NCBI RefSeq assembly: GCF_027019125.1
Contig: NZ_JALUXE010000008.1
Coordinates: forward strand, 124,001-188,000
Length of the DNA stretch: 64,000 nucleotides
Reading direction: 5' to 3'
Source: Roseovarius sp.
GTDB lineage: Bacteria > Pseudomonadota > Alphaproteobacteria > Rhodobacterales > Rhodobacteraceae
Positions 7,040-14,724 of this stretch are shown in pieces; positions within the stretch are counted from its first letter, which is position 1, and each line of letters begins with the position of its first letter. Both the position numbers and the translations under genes were made by a program. The notes under the pieces are model-generated. The model was not told the origin of the DNA. It searched no databases and worked only from the letters and a program-made list of their open reading frames with translations.

Positions 7040-7063
7040 GAGGTATTTTCGGCCAGATGAAGA
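7040..7063 (+). repeat. Intergenic repeat motif, copy 1
   Basis: The motif reads GAG-G-TATTTT-C-GGCCA-G-ATGAAGA directly after the hairpin at 7013-7033. A close copy is at 60420-60439 and a weaker inverted one at 60585-60606. All three lie just past gene ends and next to GC-rich hairpins. From memory, similar tails occur widely at operon ends in Rhodobacteraceae, but I could not check that here. Confidence 0.45.
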
Positions 7064-7068
7064 CGGGA

Positions 7069-8142
7069 TCAGGCTTTCGTCACGATCCGGTTGACATGGC
7101 CCATCTTGCGGCCCGGCTTGACCTCTGCCTTGCCATACAGATGCAGCGATACACCGGGCGCGCGGGACAAGTCTGGCACGCGGTCCATATCCGCGCCGAT
7201 CAGGTTTTCCATCACGATATCGGCGTAGCGCGTGCCATCGCCCAAGGGCCAGCCCGCCACCGCGCGAATATGCTGCTCGAACTGGTCGATGGCGCAGCCT
7301 GCCTGCGTCCAGTGGCCCGAATTATGGACACGCGGCGCGATTTCGTTGACGATGAGCCCCTTGGGCGTCACGAAGAGCTCGACCCCCATGACCCCGATAT
7401 ATTTCAGACTATTCAATATCTTGGCCGCCAAGAGTACGGCATCGGTGCGCTGCGCTGATGTCAGGCGCGCCGGCACGGTGGTGGTACGCAGTATCCCGCC
7501 CTCATGCACATTCTCTCCGGGGTCATAGCAGGCCACATCCCCAGTCTGATTACGTGCGGCGATGACCGAGACTTCGTGGGAGAACTCGACAAAGCCTTCG
7601 TAGATTGCGGGTTGCCCGGCCATGTCGGCGAGCGCCTGTTCGGCATCGGCAGGGGACATGATCCGCGCCTGCCCCTTGCCATCATAGCCAAAGCGCCGGG
7701 TCTTGAGGATGGCGGGCGTCCCGATTTCGTCCATCGCCTCGGCCAGATCCACGGCGTCGTCTACAGCCGCAAACGGCGCGGTCATCAGCCCCAGATCACT
7801 GAGAAAGGCCTTTTCAAGCAGGCGGTCCTGACTGACCTTGAGGGCGCGGCGGTCCGGACGCACGGGGCGCACCTTCTCCAGCACATCGAGCGCTGCGGTG
7901 GGGATATTCTCGAACTCATAGGTGATGACATCGACGCATTCTGCAAAGCGGCGCAGCGCGTTCTCATCCGTATACTCGGCCTGAATATGGCGCTGTGCCA
8001 CATGGCTCGCGGGGCAATCGCTTGCGGGCTCGAAGATCACGGTCTTGAACCCCAACCGCGCGGCGGCAACAGAGAGCATGCGGCCCAATTGCCCGCCACC
8101 GAGGATTCCGATGGTCGCACCTGTGGCAAGCCTATCAGTCAT
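7069..8142 (-). CDS. purK: 5-(carboxyamino)imidazole ribonucleotide synthase
   Basis: A 357-residue ATP-grasp enzyme that converts aminoimidazole ribonucleotide, ATP and bicarbonate to N5-CAIR in purine synthesis. It begins [22 protein letters not shown], the conserved PurK nucleotide-binding start, and carries [12 protein letters not shown] and [14 protein letters not shown], both diagnostic for PurK. The start at 8142 overlaps the end of purE by 8 bases, the usual purEK coupling; a longer upstream frame would run deep into purE. It is convergent with the SDR-like gene. Confidence 0.95.
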   Translation of the reverse strand: MTDRLATGATIGILGGGQLGRMLSVAAARLGFKTVIFEPASDCPASHVAQRHIQAEYTDENALRRFAECVDVITYEFENIPTAALDVLEKVRPVRPDRRALKVSQDRLLEKAFLSDLGLMTAPFAAVDDAVDLAEAMDEIGTPAILKTRRFGYDGKGQARIMSPADAEQALADMAGQPAIYEGFVEFSHEVSVIAARNQTGDVACYDPGENVHEGGILRTTTVPARLTSAQRTDAVLLAAKILNSLKYIGVMGVELFVTPKGLIVNEIAPRVHNSGHWTQAGCAIDQFEQHIRAVAGWPLGDGTRYADIVMENLIGADMDRVPDLSRAPGVSLHLYGKAEVKPGRKMGHVNRIVTKA

Positions 8143-8623
8143 CGGCAGGCTCGTCCGGGATAGAGGCCGAAAGGGCCGCGCGCCAATCATCAAGGCGTTG
8201 CGCCAGATCGGCATCGGAATTGGCAAGAATCGCGGCTGCCATCAGCCCGGCGTTGGCCGCCCCGGCCGCGCCGATCGCCATGGTGGCCACCGGAAAGCCC
8301 TTGGGCATTTGCACGATGGAATAGAGGCTGTCGACACCCGAGAGCGCGCGCGTCTGGACCGGCACGCCGATCACCGGCACGCGTGTCTTGGAGGCCATCA
8401 TCCCCGGCAGATGTGCCGCCCCACCGGCCCCGGCGATGATCACCTGCAAGCCGCGCTCTACCGCCGATTTACCATAGTCCCAGAGCCGGTCAGGCGTGCG
8501 ATGCGCCGAGACGATCCGGGTCTCATAGGCCACGCCCAATTCATCCAGAATTTGCGCGGCCTCGCGCATGGTGGGCCAGTCCGATTGACTGCCCATGATG
8601 ATGCCGATTTTCACGCCTGCCAT
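8135..8623 (-). CDS. purE: N5-CAIR mutase, PurE catalytic subunit
   Basis: A 162-residue class I PurE that moves the carboxyl group of N5-CAIR to give CAIR, the product used by PurC. The conserved G-S-Q-S-D-W (substrate phosphate pocket), S-A-H-R-T-P (catalytic histidine) and [10 protein letters not shown] motifs are intact. It is first in the purE-purK operon. A possible promoter lies upstream on the minus strand, with TATAGT about 30 bases before the ATG and a TTGCGT 16 bases further, the latter overlapping the stop of the YdcH-like gene. In alphaproteobacteria PurE and PurK form the two-step bacterial route, as here. Confidence 0.95.
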   Translation of the reverse strand: MAGVKIGIIMGSQSDWPTMREAAQILDELGVAYETRIVSAHRTPDRLWDYGKSAVERGLQVIIAGAGGAAHLPGMMASKTRVPVIGVPVQTRALSGVDSLYSIVQMPKGFPVATMAIGAAGAANAGLMAAAILANSDADLAQRLDDWRAALSASIPDEPADD

Positions 8624-8669
8624 ATAACGCCCCTCGTGTCGAAGCGCGCACTATACTGATCATCAGCGG

Positions 8670-8894
8670 CTACGCAATGATGTCCGGATAGAGCCGGTCC
8701 TCGATCCGGGCGATCATGTCACGCAACCAGAGCTTTTTCTTCTTGAGCCGCTGGATCATCAACTGATCCGCAGTGCCCTTGTCCTGCAACGCGCGAATGG
8801 CCTCGTCGAGATCACGATGTTCACGGCGGAATTCCTCCAATTCGACGCGCAACACATCTTCGGATTTCATCGACAGGTCGCTAAAGGCATTCAT
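8670..8894 (-). CDS. YdcH-family small coiled-coil protein (DUF465)
   Basis: A 74-residue protein, MNAFSDLSMKSEDVLRVE onward. It is predicted to be a helical hairpin: a first helix rich in Glu and Arg, then D-E-A-I-R-A-L and the DUF465 signature Q-R-L-K-K-K-K-L-W-L-R-D-M-I followed by I-E-D. The function of this family is unknown. The ATG at 8894 follows AGAGGA at good spacing. It is divergent from the hsp20 operon, and the hsp20 heat-shock promoter lies between them. It reads toward purE with a 46-base gap but probably has separate regulation. Confidence 0.75.
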   Translation of the reverse strand: MNAFSDLSMKSEDVLRVELEEFRREHRDLDEAIRALQDKGTADQLMIQRLKKKKLWLRDMIARIEDRLYPDIIA

Positions 8895-8958
8895 GGTACA
8901 CGATTCCTCTTGGGTCGTAGGCACATAAGATACCGAAACGCGGCGCGTTCGCAAAGCC

Positions 8959-8987
8959 CTTGCACGCATGCAGACCAAACCCCATAT
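8959..8987 (+). promoter_or_regulatory. RpoH (sigma-32) heat-shock promoter of the hsp20 operon
   Basis: CTTGCAC (8959-8965) and CCCCATAT (8980-8987) are separated by 14 bases. This is an excellent fit to the sigma-32 consensus CTTGAAA-N11-16-CCCCATNT. Predicted transcription would start near 8994, giving a leader of about 60 bases before the hsp20 ATG. The gene it drives is a small heat-shock protein, so motif and target agree. Confidence 0.8.
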
Positions 8988-9052
8988 TCCATCGGAGGCC
9001 GCCGAAACGGGGCCTTCGAAATGGACGGTCGCTTACGCTCAAGGACGTGTCG

Positions 9053-9466
9053 ATGACAAAGCTTACTCTGGGGTCACACCCCTATATGCTGGGGTTCGAA
9101 CAACTGGAACGCATGCTGGAACGCAGCGCGAAATCCGGGAATGAGGGCTATCCGCCCTTCAACATCGAGCAAACCTCGCAGAACTCTTATCGTATCACGC
9201 TGGCTGTGGCCGGGTTCTCGGAAGAGAATCTGGCGATCACGGTCGAGGATCGCCAATTGGTGATCCGGGGTCGTCAGAGCGACGATGCCGAAGATCGGCT
9301 CTACTTGCATCGCGGAATCGCCGCGCGGCAGTTCCAGCGCTCTTTCGTTCTCGCCGACGGTGTCGAAGTGGGCGAGGCGATCATGGAAAACGGTCTCTTG
9401 CATGTCGATCTGACACGGGCGCAGCCCGAGCCGGTCGTGCAGAGGATCAAGATCAACAAGGGGTAA
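9053..9466 (+). CDS. Small heat-shock protein, Hsp20/IbpA type
   Basis: A 137-residue alpha-crystallin-domain chaperone that binds unfolding proteins without ATP. The domain spans about residues 33-130: Y-P-P-F-N-I-E, then Y-R-I-T-L-A-V-A-G-F-S-E-E-N-L-A-I (conserved A-x-x-G-F start), L-V-I-R-G-R-Q, Y-L-H-R-G-I-A-A-R-x-F-x-R-S-F-x-L-A-D and E-N-G-L-L-H-V-D-L, the IbpA-like end. The ATG at 9053 follows AAGGA; the longer frame beginning at 8960 would start inside the promoter. It is preceded by an RpoH promoter and followed 6 bases later by a DUF1150 gene, a pairing I recall from related genomes. Confidence 0.93.
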   Translation: MTKLTLGSHPYMLGFEQLERMLERSAKSGNEGYPPFNIEQTSQNSYRITLAVAGFSEENLAITVEDRQLVIRGRQSDDAEDRLYLHRGIAARQFQRSFVLADGVEVGEAIMENGLLHVDLTRAQPEPVVQRIKINKG

Positions 9467-9472
9467 GCGATC

Positions 9473-9700
9473 ATGGATACGCGATATGATTTTGGACAGG
9501 ACACGGACCGCCCCATCGTCTATGTGCGCGCGGTCAAGGTGGGCGATCTGCCCGCCGACATGCGCGACCAGGTGGGCGATCTGACGACGCTCTATGCCGT
9601 GCATACCGCCGAGGGCGAGCGTCTGGCGCTGGTGCGTGACCGCAAGCTGGCCTTTCTTCTGGCGCGTCAAAACAACATGGAGCCGGTAACGGTTCACTGA
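9473..9700 (+). CDS. DUF1150 family protein
   Basis: A 75-residue acidic protein with the DUF1150 pattern: an R-P-I-V-Y-V-R-x-V strand near residue 14, a middle L-P-A-D-M-R region, L-Y-A-V-H-x-A-x-G-E-R-L-A-L-V and a final F-x-L-A-R-Q-N-N-M-x-P-V-x-V-H. The C-terminal R-Q-N/H-x-L/M-x-P-V ending is typical. Function unknown. It starts 6 bases after hsp20 and is followed by a good terminator, so it is heat-shock induced together with hsp20 and may be an accessory factor in proteostasis; that is inference from the operon. Confidence 0.8.
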   Translation: MDTRYDFGQDTDRPIVYVRAVKVGDLPADMRDQVGDLTTLYAVHTAEGERLALVRDRKLAFLLARQNNMEPVTVH

Positions 9701-9728
9701 AGAGCGACAGTTCCGGTGTTGGAATGGC

Positions 9729-9760
9729 AAAGGGCCGCCCCACTCGGGACGGCCCTTTTT
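9729..9760 (+). terminator. Rho-independent terminator of the hsp20-DUF1150 operon
   Basis: AAAGGGCCGCCCC pairs with GGGACGGCCCTTT around a short loop, with one G-U pair, and runs into TTTTT at 9756-9760. The A run on the 5' side makes it usable in the opposite direction for the convergent sat-cysC gene. Confidence 0.85.
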
Positions 9761-9780
9761 GGTCAATGGCGAAAGGTCGA

Positions 9781-11487
9781 TCAGCCCGCGATCAAGCCGA
9801 GGCTTTCAAGCTTGAGAATGACCTGATGGGCGCAGTTGTCGACATCGACATTCTCGGTCTCGACGCGCAGTTCGGGATTCTCGGGCACGTCATAGGGATC
9901 GGAAATGCCGGTGAATTCCTTGATCTTGCCCTCGCGCGCCAGCTTGTAGAGCCCCTTGCGGTCCCGGCGTTCGCATTCCTCGAGCGAGGTAGAGACATGG
10001 ACCTCGACGAAGGCGCCGAATTGTTCGACATCCTCGCGCACCGCGCGGCGGGTGGTGGCATAGGGCGCGATGGGCGCGCAGATGGCAATACCGCCGTTCT
10101 TGGTGATCTCTGAGGCGACATAGCCGATACGGCGAATGTTGAGGTCGCGGTGTTCCTTTGAAAACCCAAGCTCGGAGCTGAGATTCTTGCGCACGAGATC
10201 GCCGTCAAGCAGGGTCACAGGGCGCCCGCCCATCTCCATCAATTTGACCATGAGGGCGTTGGCAATGGTGGATTTGCCCGATCCCGAAAAGCCGGTGAAG
10301 AACACGGTAAAGCCCTGCTTGGACCGGGGCGGCCGGGTGCGGCGCAATTCTGCCACCACCTCGGGGAACGAAAACCACTCGGGGATTTCAAGACCTTCGG
10401 CCAGACGGCGACGCAGTTCGGTGCCGGAAATATCAAGCACGGTCGACCCCTCCGGCACTTCGGAAATCGGGTAATACTGCGCTTTCTCCTGCACATAGAC
10501 CATGTGTTTGAAATCGACCATCTCGATGCCAATTTCATCCTGGTGCTGCTTGAACAATTCTTGCGCATCATAGGGGCCGTAGAAATCCTGCCCGGCAGAG
10601 TTCTTGCCCGGACCGGCATGATCGCGACCAACGATGAAATGCGTGCAGCCGTGGTTCTTGCGGATCAGGCCGTGCCAGACGGCTTCGCGCGGGCCCGCCA
10701 TTCGCATGGCGAGGTTGAGCAGGCTCATCGTGGTGGTTGCACTGGGATATTTGTCGAGCACCGCCTCATAGCAGCGCACGCGGGTAAAGTGATCCACATC
10801 GCCCGGCTTGGTCATGCCGACAACGGGGTGAATCAGCAGGTTCGCCTGCGCCTCTTTGGCGGCGCGGAAGGTCAGTTCCTGGTGTGCCCGGTGTAGCGGG
10901 TTGCGGGTCTGGAACGCCACGACCCGGCGCCAACCCAGTTTGCGAAAAAGGGCGCGCAATTCGTTGGGCGTATCGCGGCGACCACGGAAATCGTAATGCA
11001 CCGGCTGTTGAATGCCTGTGACCGGACCGCCCAGATAGACCTTGCCAGCCGTATGATGCAGGTAGTTCACCGCAGGGTGTGCCAGATCATCGGCACCAAA
11101 AACTTTCTCGGCTTCGCGGGCCTTGTTGGGCACCCAGCGATCGGTGACGGTCATGGTGGCGAGGATCACGCCCTCTTGGTCGCGCAGAGCGATGTCCTGA
11201 CCGATTTCCAGCGCTTCGGCGAACTTTTCGTTCACGTCAAGTGTGATCGGCATCGGCCAGAGCGTTCCATCGGCCAGCCGCATGGTCTCGACCACGCTGT
11301 CATAATCGGCCTCATTGAGAAACCCCTTGAGCGGGTTGAAGCCGCCGTTCATCAGCAGCTCAAGATCGCAGATCTGGCGCGGGCTGAGATCCCAGCTGGT
11401 GAGGTTGGCAGCCTCGACCTTGAGCTTTTGCGCACTCTCGTAAGAGACGTAGAGTTCGGGCACGGGGGCGAGATTGGGCAATTGCAT
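9781..11487 (-). CDS. Bifunctional sulfate adenylyltransferase / adenylylsulfate kinase
   Basis: A 568-residue fusion that turns sulfate and ATP into APS and then PAPS for sulfur assimilation or sulfation. Residues 1-385 are ATP sulfurylase with Q-T-R-N-P-L-H-R-A-H (193-202, the HxxH-type ATP site) and V-G-R-D-H-A-G-P-G (287-294). Residues 391-568 are APS kinase with the P-loop GFSGSGKST (399-407), D-G-D-x-x-R and N-I-R-R-I-G. This sulfurylase-then-kinase order is the layout known from fused bacterial and fungal enzymes. The ATG at 11487 follows GAGGA; upstream in-frame codons lack a ribosome binding site. No cysDN or sulfate transport gene is adjacent. Confidence 0.93.
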   Translation of the reverse strand: MQLPNLAPVPELYVSYESAQKLKVEAANLTSWDLSPRQICDLELLMNGGFNPLKGFLNEADYDSVVETMRLADGTLWPMPITLDVNEKFAEALEIGQDIALRDQEGVILATMTVTDRWVPNKAREAEKVFGADDLAHPAVNYLHHTAGKVYLGGPVTGIQQPVHYDFRGRRDTPNELRALFRKLGWRRVVAFQTRNPLHRAHQELTFRAAKEAQANLLIHPVVGMTKPGDVDHFTRVRCYEAVLDKYPSATTTMSLLNLAMRMAGPREAVWHGLIRKNHGCTHFIVGRDHAGPGKNSAGQDFYGPYDAQELFKQHQDEIGIEMVDFKHMVYVQEKAQYYPISEVPEGSTVLDISGTELRRRLAEGLEIPEWFSFPEVVAELRRTRPPRSKQGFTVFFTGFSGSGKSTIANALMVKLMEMGGRPVTLLDGDLVRKNLSSELGFSKEHRDLNIRRIGYVASEITKNGGIAICAPIAPYATTRRAVREDVEQFGAFVEVHVSTSLEECERRDRKGLYKLAREGKIKEFTGISDPYDVPENPELRVETENVDVDNCAHQVILKLESLGLIAG

Positions 11488-11607
11488 CGGAGTCCTCGGA
11501 TAATGACGTTTTAAGAGTAGTTGCAGCGGCAACATGCTGCGGCGCGGCTTAGACCCGGACAGGGCCTGAAATCAAGGCATAGCGGTATTGCGCGTGCATT
11601 TGAGGCA

Positions 11608-11644
11608 AAAATGACGCGAAAAGACGCCGATGACGAACATCGGC
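11608..11644 (-). terminator. Likely dapA terminator
   Basis: GCCGATG (11626-11632) and CATCGGC (11638-11644) form a perfect 7-bp stem with a 5-base loop. On the minus strand the hairpin is followed by T-rich sequence (GTCTTTT, then ATTTTTG). It lies about 70 bases after the dapA stop and about 140 bases before the sat start, so it separates two same-strand genes. Nothing else is recognised in 11488-11712. Confidence 0.5.
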
Positions 11645-11712
11645 AGTTCTATCGCCTCATTGGGCGAACGTCACGCCCAAATGGGGCGTGCCATGCGGTA
11701 GATCAATCCGGC

Positions 11713-12588
11713 TCAGTTGATCAGGCCAGCGTGGCGCATGCCATCCTCGACCAATGCCTTGGTCGGATCACTGAGGCCAACGAGAGGCGAGCGCACTTCT
11801 TCGCTGCACAGGCCAAGCCGCGACATCGCGTATTTCACGCCTACGAGCCCGGGCTCGACAAAGATCGCGCGATGCAGCGGCATCAGACGATCCTGTAACT
11901 CGAGCGCCTTGGCGTAGTCGCCTGCAAGCGTTGCCTCTTGCACCTGCGCCACCAGCTTGGGTGCGACATTGGCGGTGACGGAAATCACGCCAACACCGCC
12001 TTGGGCGTTGAACCCATGCGCCGTGGCATCTTCCCCGGAAATCTGGAGAAAATCCTTGCCGCAGGTGATACGCTGCGCACAGACCCGTGCCAGATCGCCC
12101 GTCGCATCCTTGACCCCGATGATGCGCGGCAATTGCGCGAGCTTGCCCATCGTTTCGGGTGTCATGTCCACGACGGAACGGCCGGGAATGTTGTAGATGA
12201 TGATCGGCAGGTCGCAACAATCATGTAATGCGGTAAAATGCGCGATCAGTCCGGCCTGCGTCGGCTTGTTGTAATAGGGGGTCACGACGAGGGCCGCATC
12301 TGCCCCGACCTTGTGGGCGTGCTGCATCAATCGGATGCCTTCGAGCGTGTTGTTGGAGCCTGCACCGGCAATCACCGGAATCCGGCCTGCGGCGGCGCGT
12401 ACCACCTCTTCGACCACCATCTCATGTTCGTGATGGGTCAGTGTCGGGCTCTCGCCCGTGGTGCCCACGGGGACAAGGCCATGGCTGCCTTCGCCGATAT
12501 GCCATTCCACCAGTTTCTTGAGCGTTTCCACATCCACTGCGCCGTTCTTGAACGGCGTGACCAGGGCAGGAAAAGATCCTCTGAACAT
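11713..12588 (-). CDS. dapA: 4-hydroxy-tetrahydrodipicolinate synthase
   Basis: A 291-residue TIM-barrel lyase that condenses pyruvate with aspartate semialdehyde, the first committed step to lysine and diaminopimelate for the cell wall. Landmarks are G-T-T-G-E (42-46) for the pyruvate site, Y-N-I-P-G-R (132-137, catalytic Tyr132 and substrate-binding Arg137) and G-V-K-D-A-T-G-D with the Schiff-base Lys160. The ATG at 12588 follows GAGGAG; the longer frame upstream is a shadow of the divergent transglycosylase promoter region. It is divergent from the soluble lytic transglycosylase with a 148-base spacer; both contribute to cell-wall metabolism. Confidence 0.95.
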   Translation of the reverse strand: MFRGSFPALVTPFKNGAVDVETLKKLVEWHIGEGSHGLVPVGTTGESPTLTHHEHEMVVEEVVRAAAGRIPVIAGAGSNNTLEGIRLMQHAHKVGADAALVVTPYYNKPTQAGLIAHFTALHDCCDLPIIIYNIPGRSVVDMTPETMGKLAQLPRIIGVKDATGDLARVCAQRITCGKDFLQISGEDATAHGFNAQGGVGVISVTANVAPKLVAQVQEATLAGDYAKALELQDRLMPLHRAIFVEPGLVGVKYAMSRLGLCSEEVRSPLVGLSDPTKALVEDGMRHAGLIN

Positions 12589-12736
12589 GACACGCTCCTC
12601 TTGCTGACGTTTGGGCGGGACCCGCTGAAATCTCGGGCCATCGGCGGTAGTCCGCACATCGCTACCGGCATCGTGCATGGACGCGGGCGTGCGGGCCGCT
12701 TAGGCTGGCGTTGTCTATCCTTCGCAATAGCGGAAA

Positions 12737-14689
12737 ATGCAAGAGATGTTGCGCGCGCTGACCATGGTTTTGGGGCTGAGTCTGTCGGTTTCGGCGGGGT
12801 ATGCGTCCGAATTGCCGCGCAAGGCGCCACGTCCTCTGGCAAGTGCGCTCGATGCCATGCAGGGCGGACGTTGGGAGGTGGCAGCGAGTCTGGCGCGGCG
12901 CGATGGCATTGCCGCGGCCGAACTGATCGAATGGCACCGCCTGCGCGCGGGCTTGGGCGAACCGCGCGCGATTCTCGATTTTCTGGGCCGCAACGCCCAT
13001 TGGCCCGGTCTCGATCATCTGCGTCAGCAGAGCGAAGAGCCGATGACGCACGCCGATTTCGACGATGTGCTGGCGTTTTATGAGGGTTACACGCCGCAGA
13101 CCGGCACAGGTGCCCTCAACCTGGCGCATGCGCTTCAGGCGCGCGGACGACAGGGCGAGGCCGAGATCGGCCTTGTGTTGGCCTGGCGCACGCTGGACCT
13201 GACCCGCGCCGAGCATGAAGATTTCCTGCGCGAGTTCGGGGCGCTCTTGGCACCGCATCACGAGGCACGGTTGGAAATGGCGCTCTGGCGCGGCCTGGAC
13301 GATGTGACGGATATGCTGCCTTTGGTCCCAGAGGAAGCGCGCCGTTTGGCAAAGTTGCGCGAGACTGTGAAGCGCGACGGCGGCAAGGGGCTGACCGAGG
13401 CCGAGGCGCGCAATCCCGGTATCGCCTTTGAGCTGTTCACCCGGCACCTGAGCAACGCGCCCGAGGACGCCATTGCCGTCCTCTTGCGCCAGAGCCGCAT
13501 CAAGGCGGGGCTGGGAGAGCCGGAGCGTTGGGCCAGTTGGCGGCGCGCCCTGGCGCGCCAGAGCATGCGTGCGGGCGAGGCGCAATTGGCCTATGACATC
13601 GCGTCCGTGCATCAACTGGTCGAGGGGTCGAATTACGCAGATCTCGAATGGCTCTCGGGCTATCTGGCGTTGACCTATCTCAAGGCGCCTGACCTTGCGC
13701 TGGACCATTTCCAGCGCTTTCGCGCCGCGGTCGCCACGCCGATTTCGCTGGGGCGTGCGGGTTATTGGATTGGTCGCACCCAAGAAGCACTGGGCGATCC
13801 AGAGGCGGCGCAACTGGCCTACGCCGAAGGGGCCGCCTATCAGACCAGTTTTTACGGGCTGTTGGCCGCCGAGGCGGGCGGGCTGCCGTTTGATCTGCGC
13901 CTTGCGGGGAATGAGGCAACGCCAGACTGGCGCAGCGCCGCGTTTGCCAAAACCGACCTGCATGAGATCGGAACGCTGGCCCTGCGCATGAATGATCTTA
14001 GCCTTGCGCGGCGGTTCTTCCTGCACCTGGCCGACTCTCAGGATCGCACGGGCCTGATGCAGATGGGTCACATGCTCGAAGACCTCGAGCAGCCTCATCT
14101 TCAGGTGATGCTGGGCAAGACGGCGGCAGAACGCGGGGTGATCGTGGAGCGCCCCTACTACGCCCTTCATCCGATGGCGGAGATGGATATACCCATTCCG
14201 ATGGAATTGGCGTTGGCCATTGCCCGCCGCGAAAGCGAATTCAATCATGCGGTTGTCAGCGGCGCGGGCGCACAGGGGCTGATGCAGCTCATGCCCGGGA
14301 CGGCGCGGGACATGGCGCGCGAACTGGGGCTGCTCTATGTGCCGTCGGATGTGCTGAATGACTGGGTCTACAACGCGCGGCTCGGGTCGGCCTACCTGGC
14401 GGGGCTTGGGGCGCGTTTTGGCGGCAATATCGTGCTTGTGTCGGTGGGCTATAACGCGGGGCCCGGCCGGGCAGCGCAATGGATCGACGAATATGGCGAT
14501 CCGCGCGGGCGTGATGCCCATGCCATCATTGATTGGATCGAGCACATCCCGTTCCGCGAGACGCAGAATTACGTGATGCGCGTGGCCGAGAGCCTGCCCG
14601 CCTATCGCGCCCGTCTGGGCAAGGAGCCGCTGCCGCGCCCCTTTTCCGAGGAACTGGCGGGTAACAGCGTGGCCCCGGTCGGAGAATAG
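12737..14689 (+). CDS. Soluble lytic murein transglycosylase (Slt70-like)
   Basis: A 650-residue periplasmic enzyme. A signal peptide (L-T-M-V-L-G-L-S-L-S-V-S-A-G-Y-A-S) is followed by a long helical superhelix (about residues 30-470) as in the Slt70 doughnut domain. The catalytic SLT domain is at about 480-630, with R-R-E-S-E-F-N-H (catalytic glutamate), G-A-Q-G-L-M-Q-L-M-P-G-T-A and Y-N-A-G-P-G-R. It cleaves peptidoglycan glycan strands with 1,6-anhydro product formation during turnover. The start at 12737 is the first Met giving a complete signal peptide. It is convergent with the isocitrate dehydrogenase gene across a hairpin. Confidence 0.9.
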   Translation: MQEMLRALTMVLGLSLSVSAGYASELPRKAPRPLASALDAMQGGRWEVAASLARRDGIAAAELIEWHRLRAGLGEPRAILDFLGRNAHWPGLDHLRQQSEEPMTHADFDDVLAFYEGYTPQTGTGALNLAHALQARGRQGEAEIGLVLAWRTLDLTRAEHEDFLREFGALLAPHHEARLEMALWRGLDDVTDMLPLVPEEARRLAKLRETVKRDGGKGLTEAEARNPGIAFELFTRHLSNAPEDAIAVLLRQSRIKAGLGEPERWASWRRALARQSMRAGEAQLAYDIASVHQLVEGSNYADLEWLSGYLALTYLKAPDLALDHFQRFRAAVATPISLGRAGYWIGRTQEALGDPEAAQLAYAEGAAYQTSFYGLLAAEAGGLPFDLRLAGNEATPDWRSAAFAKTDLHEIGTLALRMNDLSLARRFFLHLADSQDRTGLMQMGHMLEDLEQPHLQVMLGKTAAERGVIVERPYYALHPMAEMDIPIPMELALAIARRESEFNHAVVSGAGAQGLMQLMPGTARDMARELGLLYVPSDVLNDWVYNARLGSAYLAGLGARFGGNIVLVSVGYNAGPGRAAQWIDEYGDPRGRDAHAIIDWIEHIPFRETQNYVMRVAESLPAYRARLGKEPLPRPFSEELAGNSVAPVGE

Positions 14690-14716
14690 ACCGCGCGACC
14701 AGAGGGCCGCGCGGTC
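14689..14716. terminator. Bidirectional hairpin between slt and icd
   Basis: GACCGCGCG (14689-14697) pairs perfectly with CGCGCGGTC (14708-14716) around a 10-base loop, between two convergent stop codons. A second GGTCTA at 14719-14724 can compete for the same left arm (TAGACC). There is no T run, so termination may need Rho or simply be stabilising. Confidence 0.55.
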
Positions 14717-14724
14717 CAGGTCTA

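Noticed and set aside
12662-14545. 627-codon minus-strand open frame opposite the soluble lytic transglycosylase
   Set aside because: Shadow frame; the plus-strand protein has a signal peptide and complete SLT motifs.
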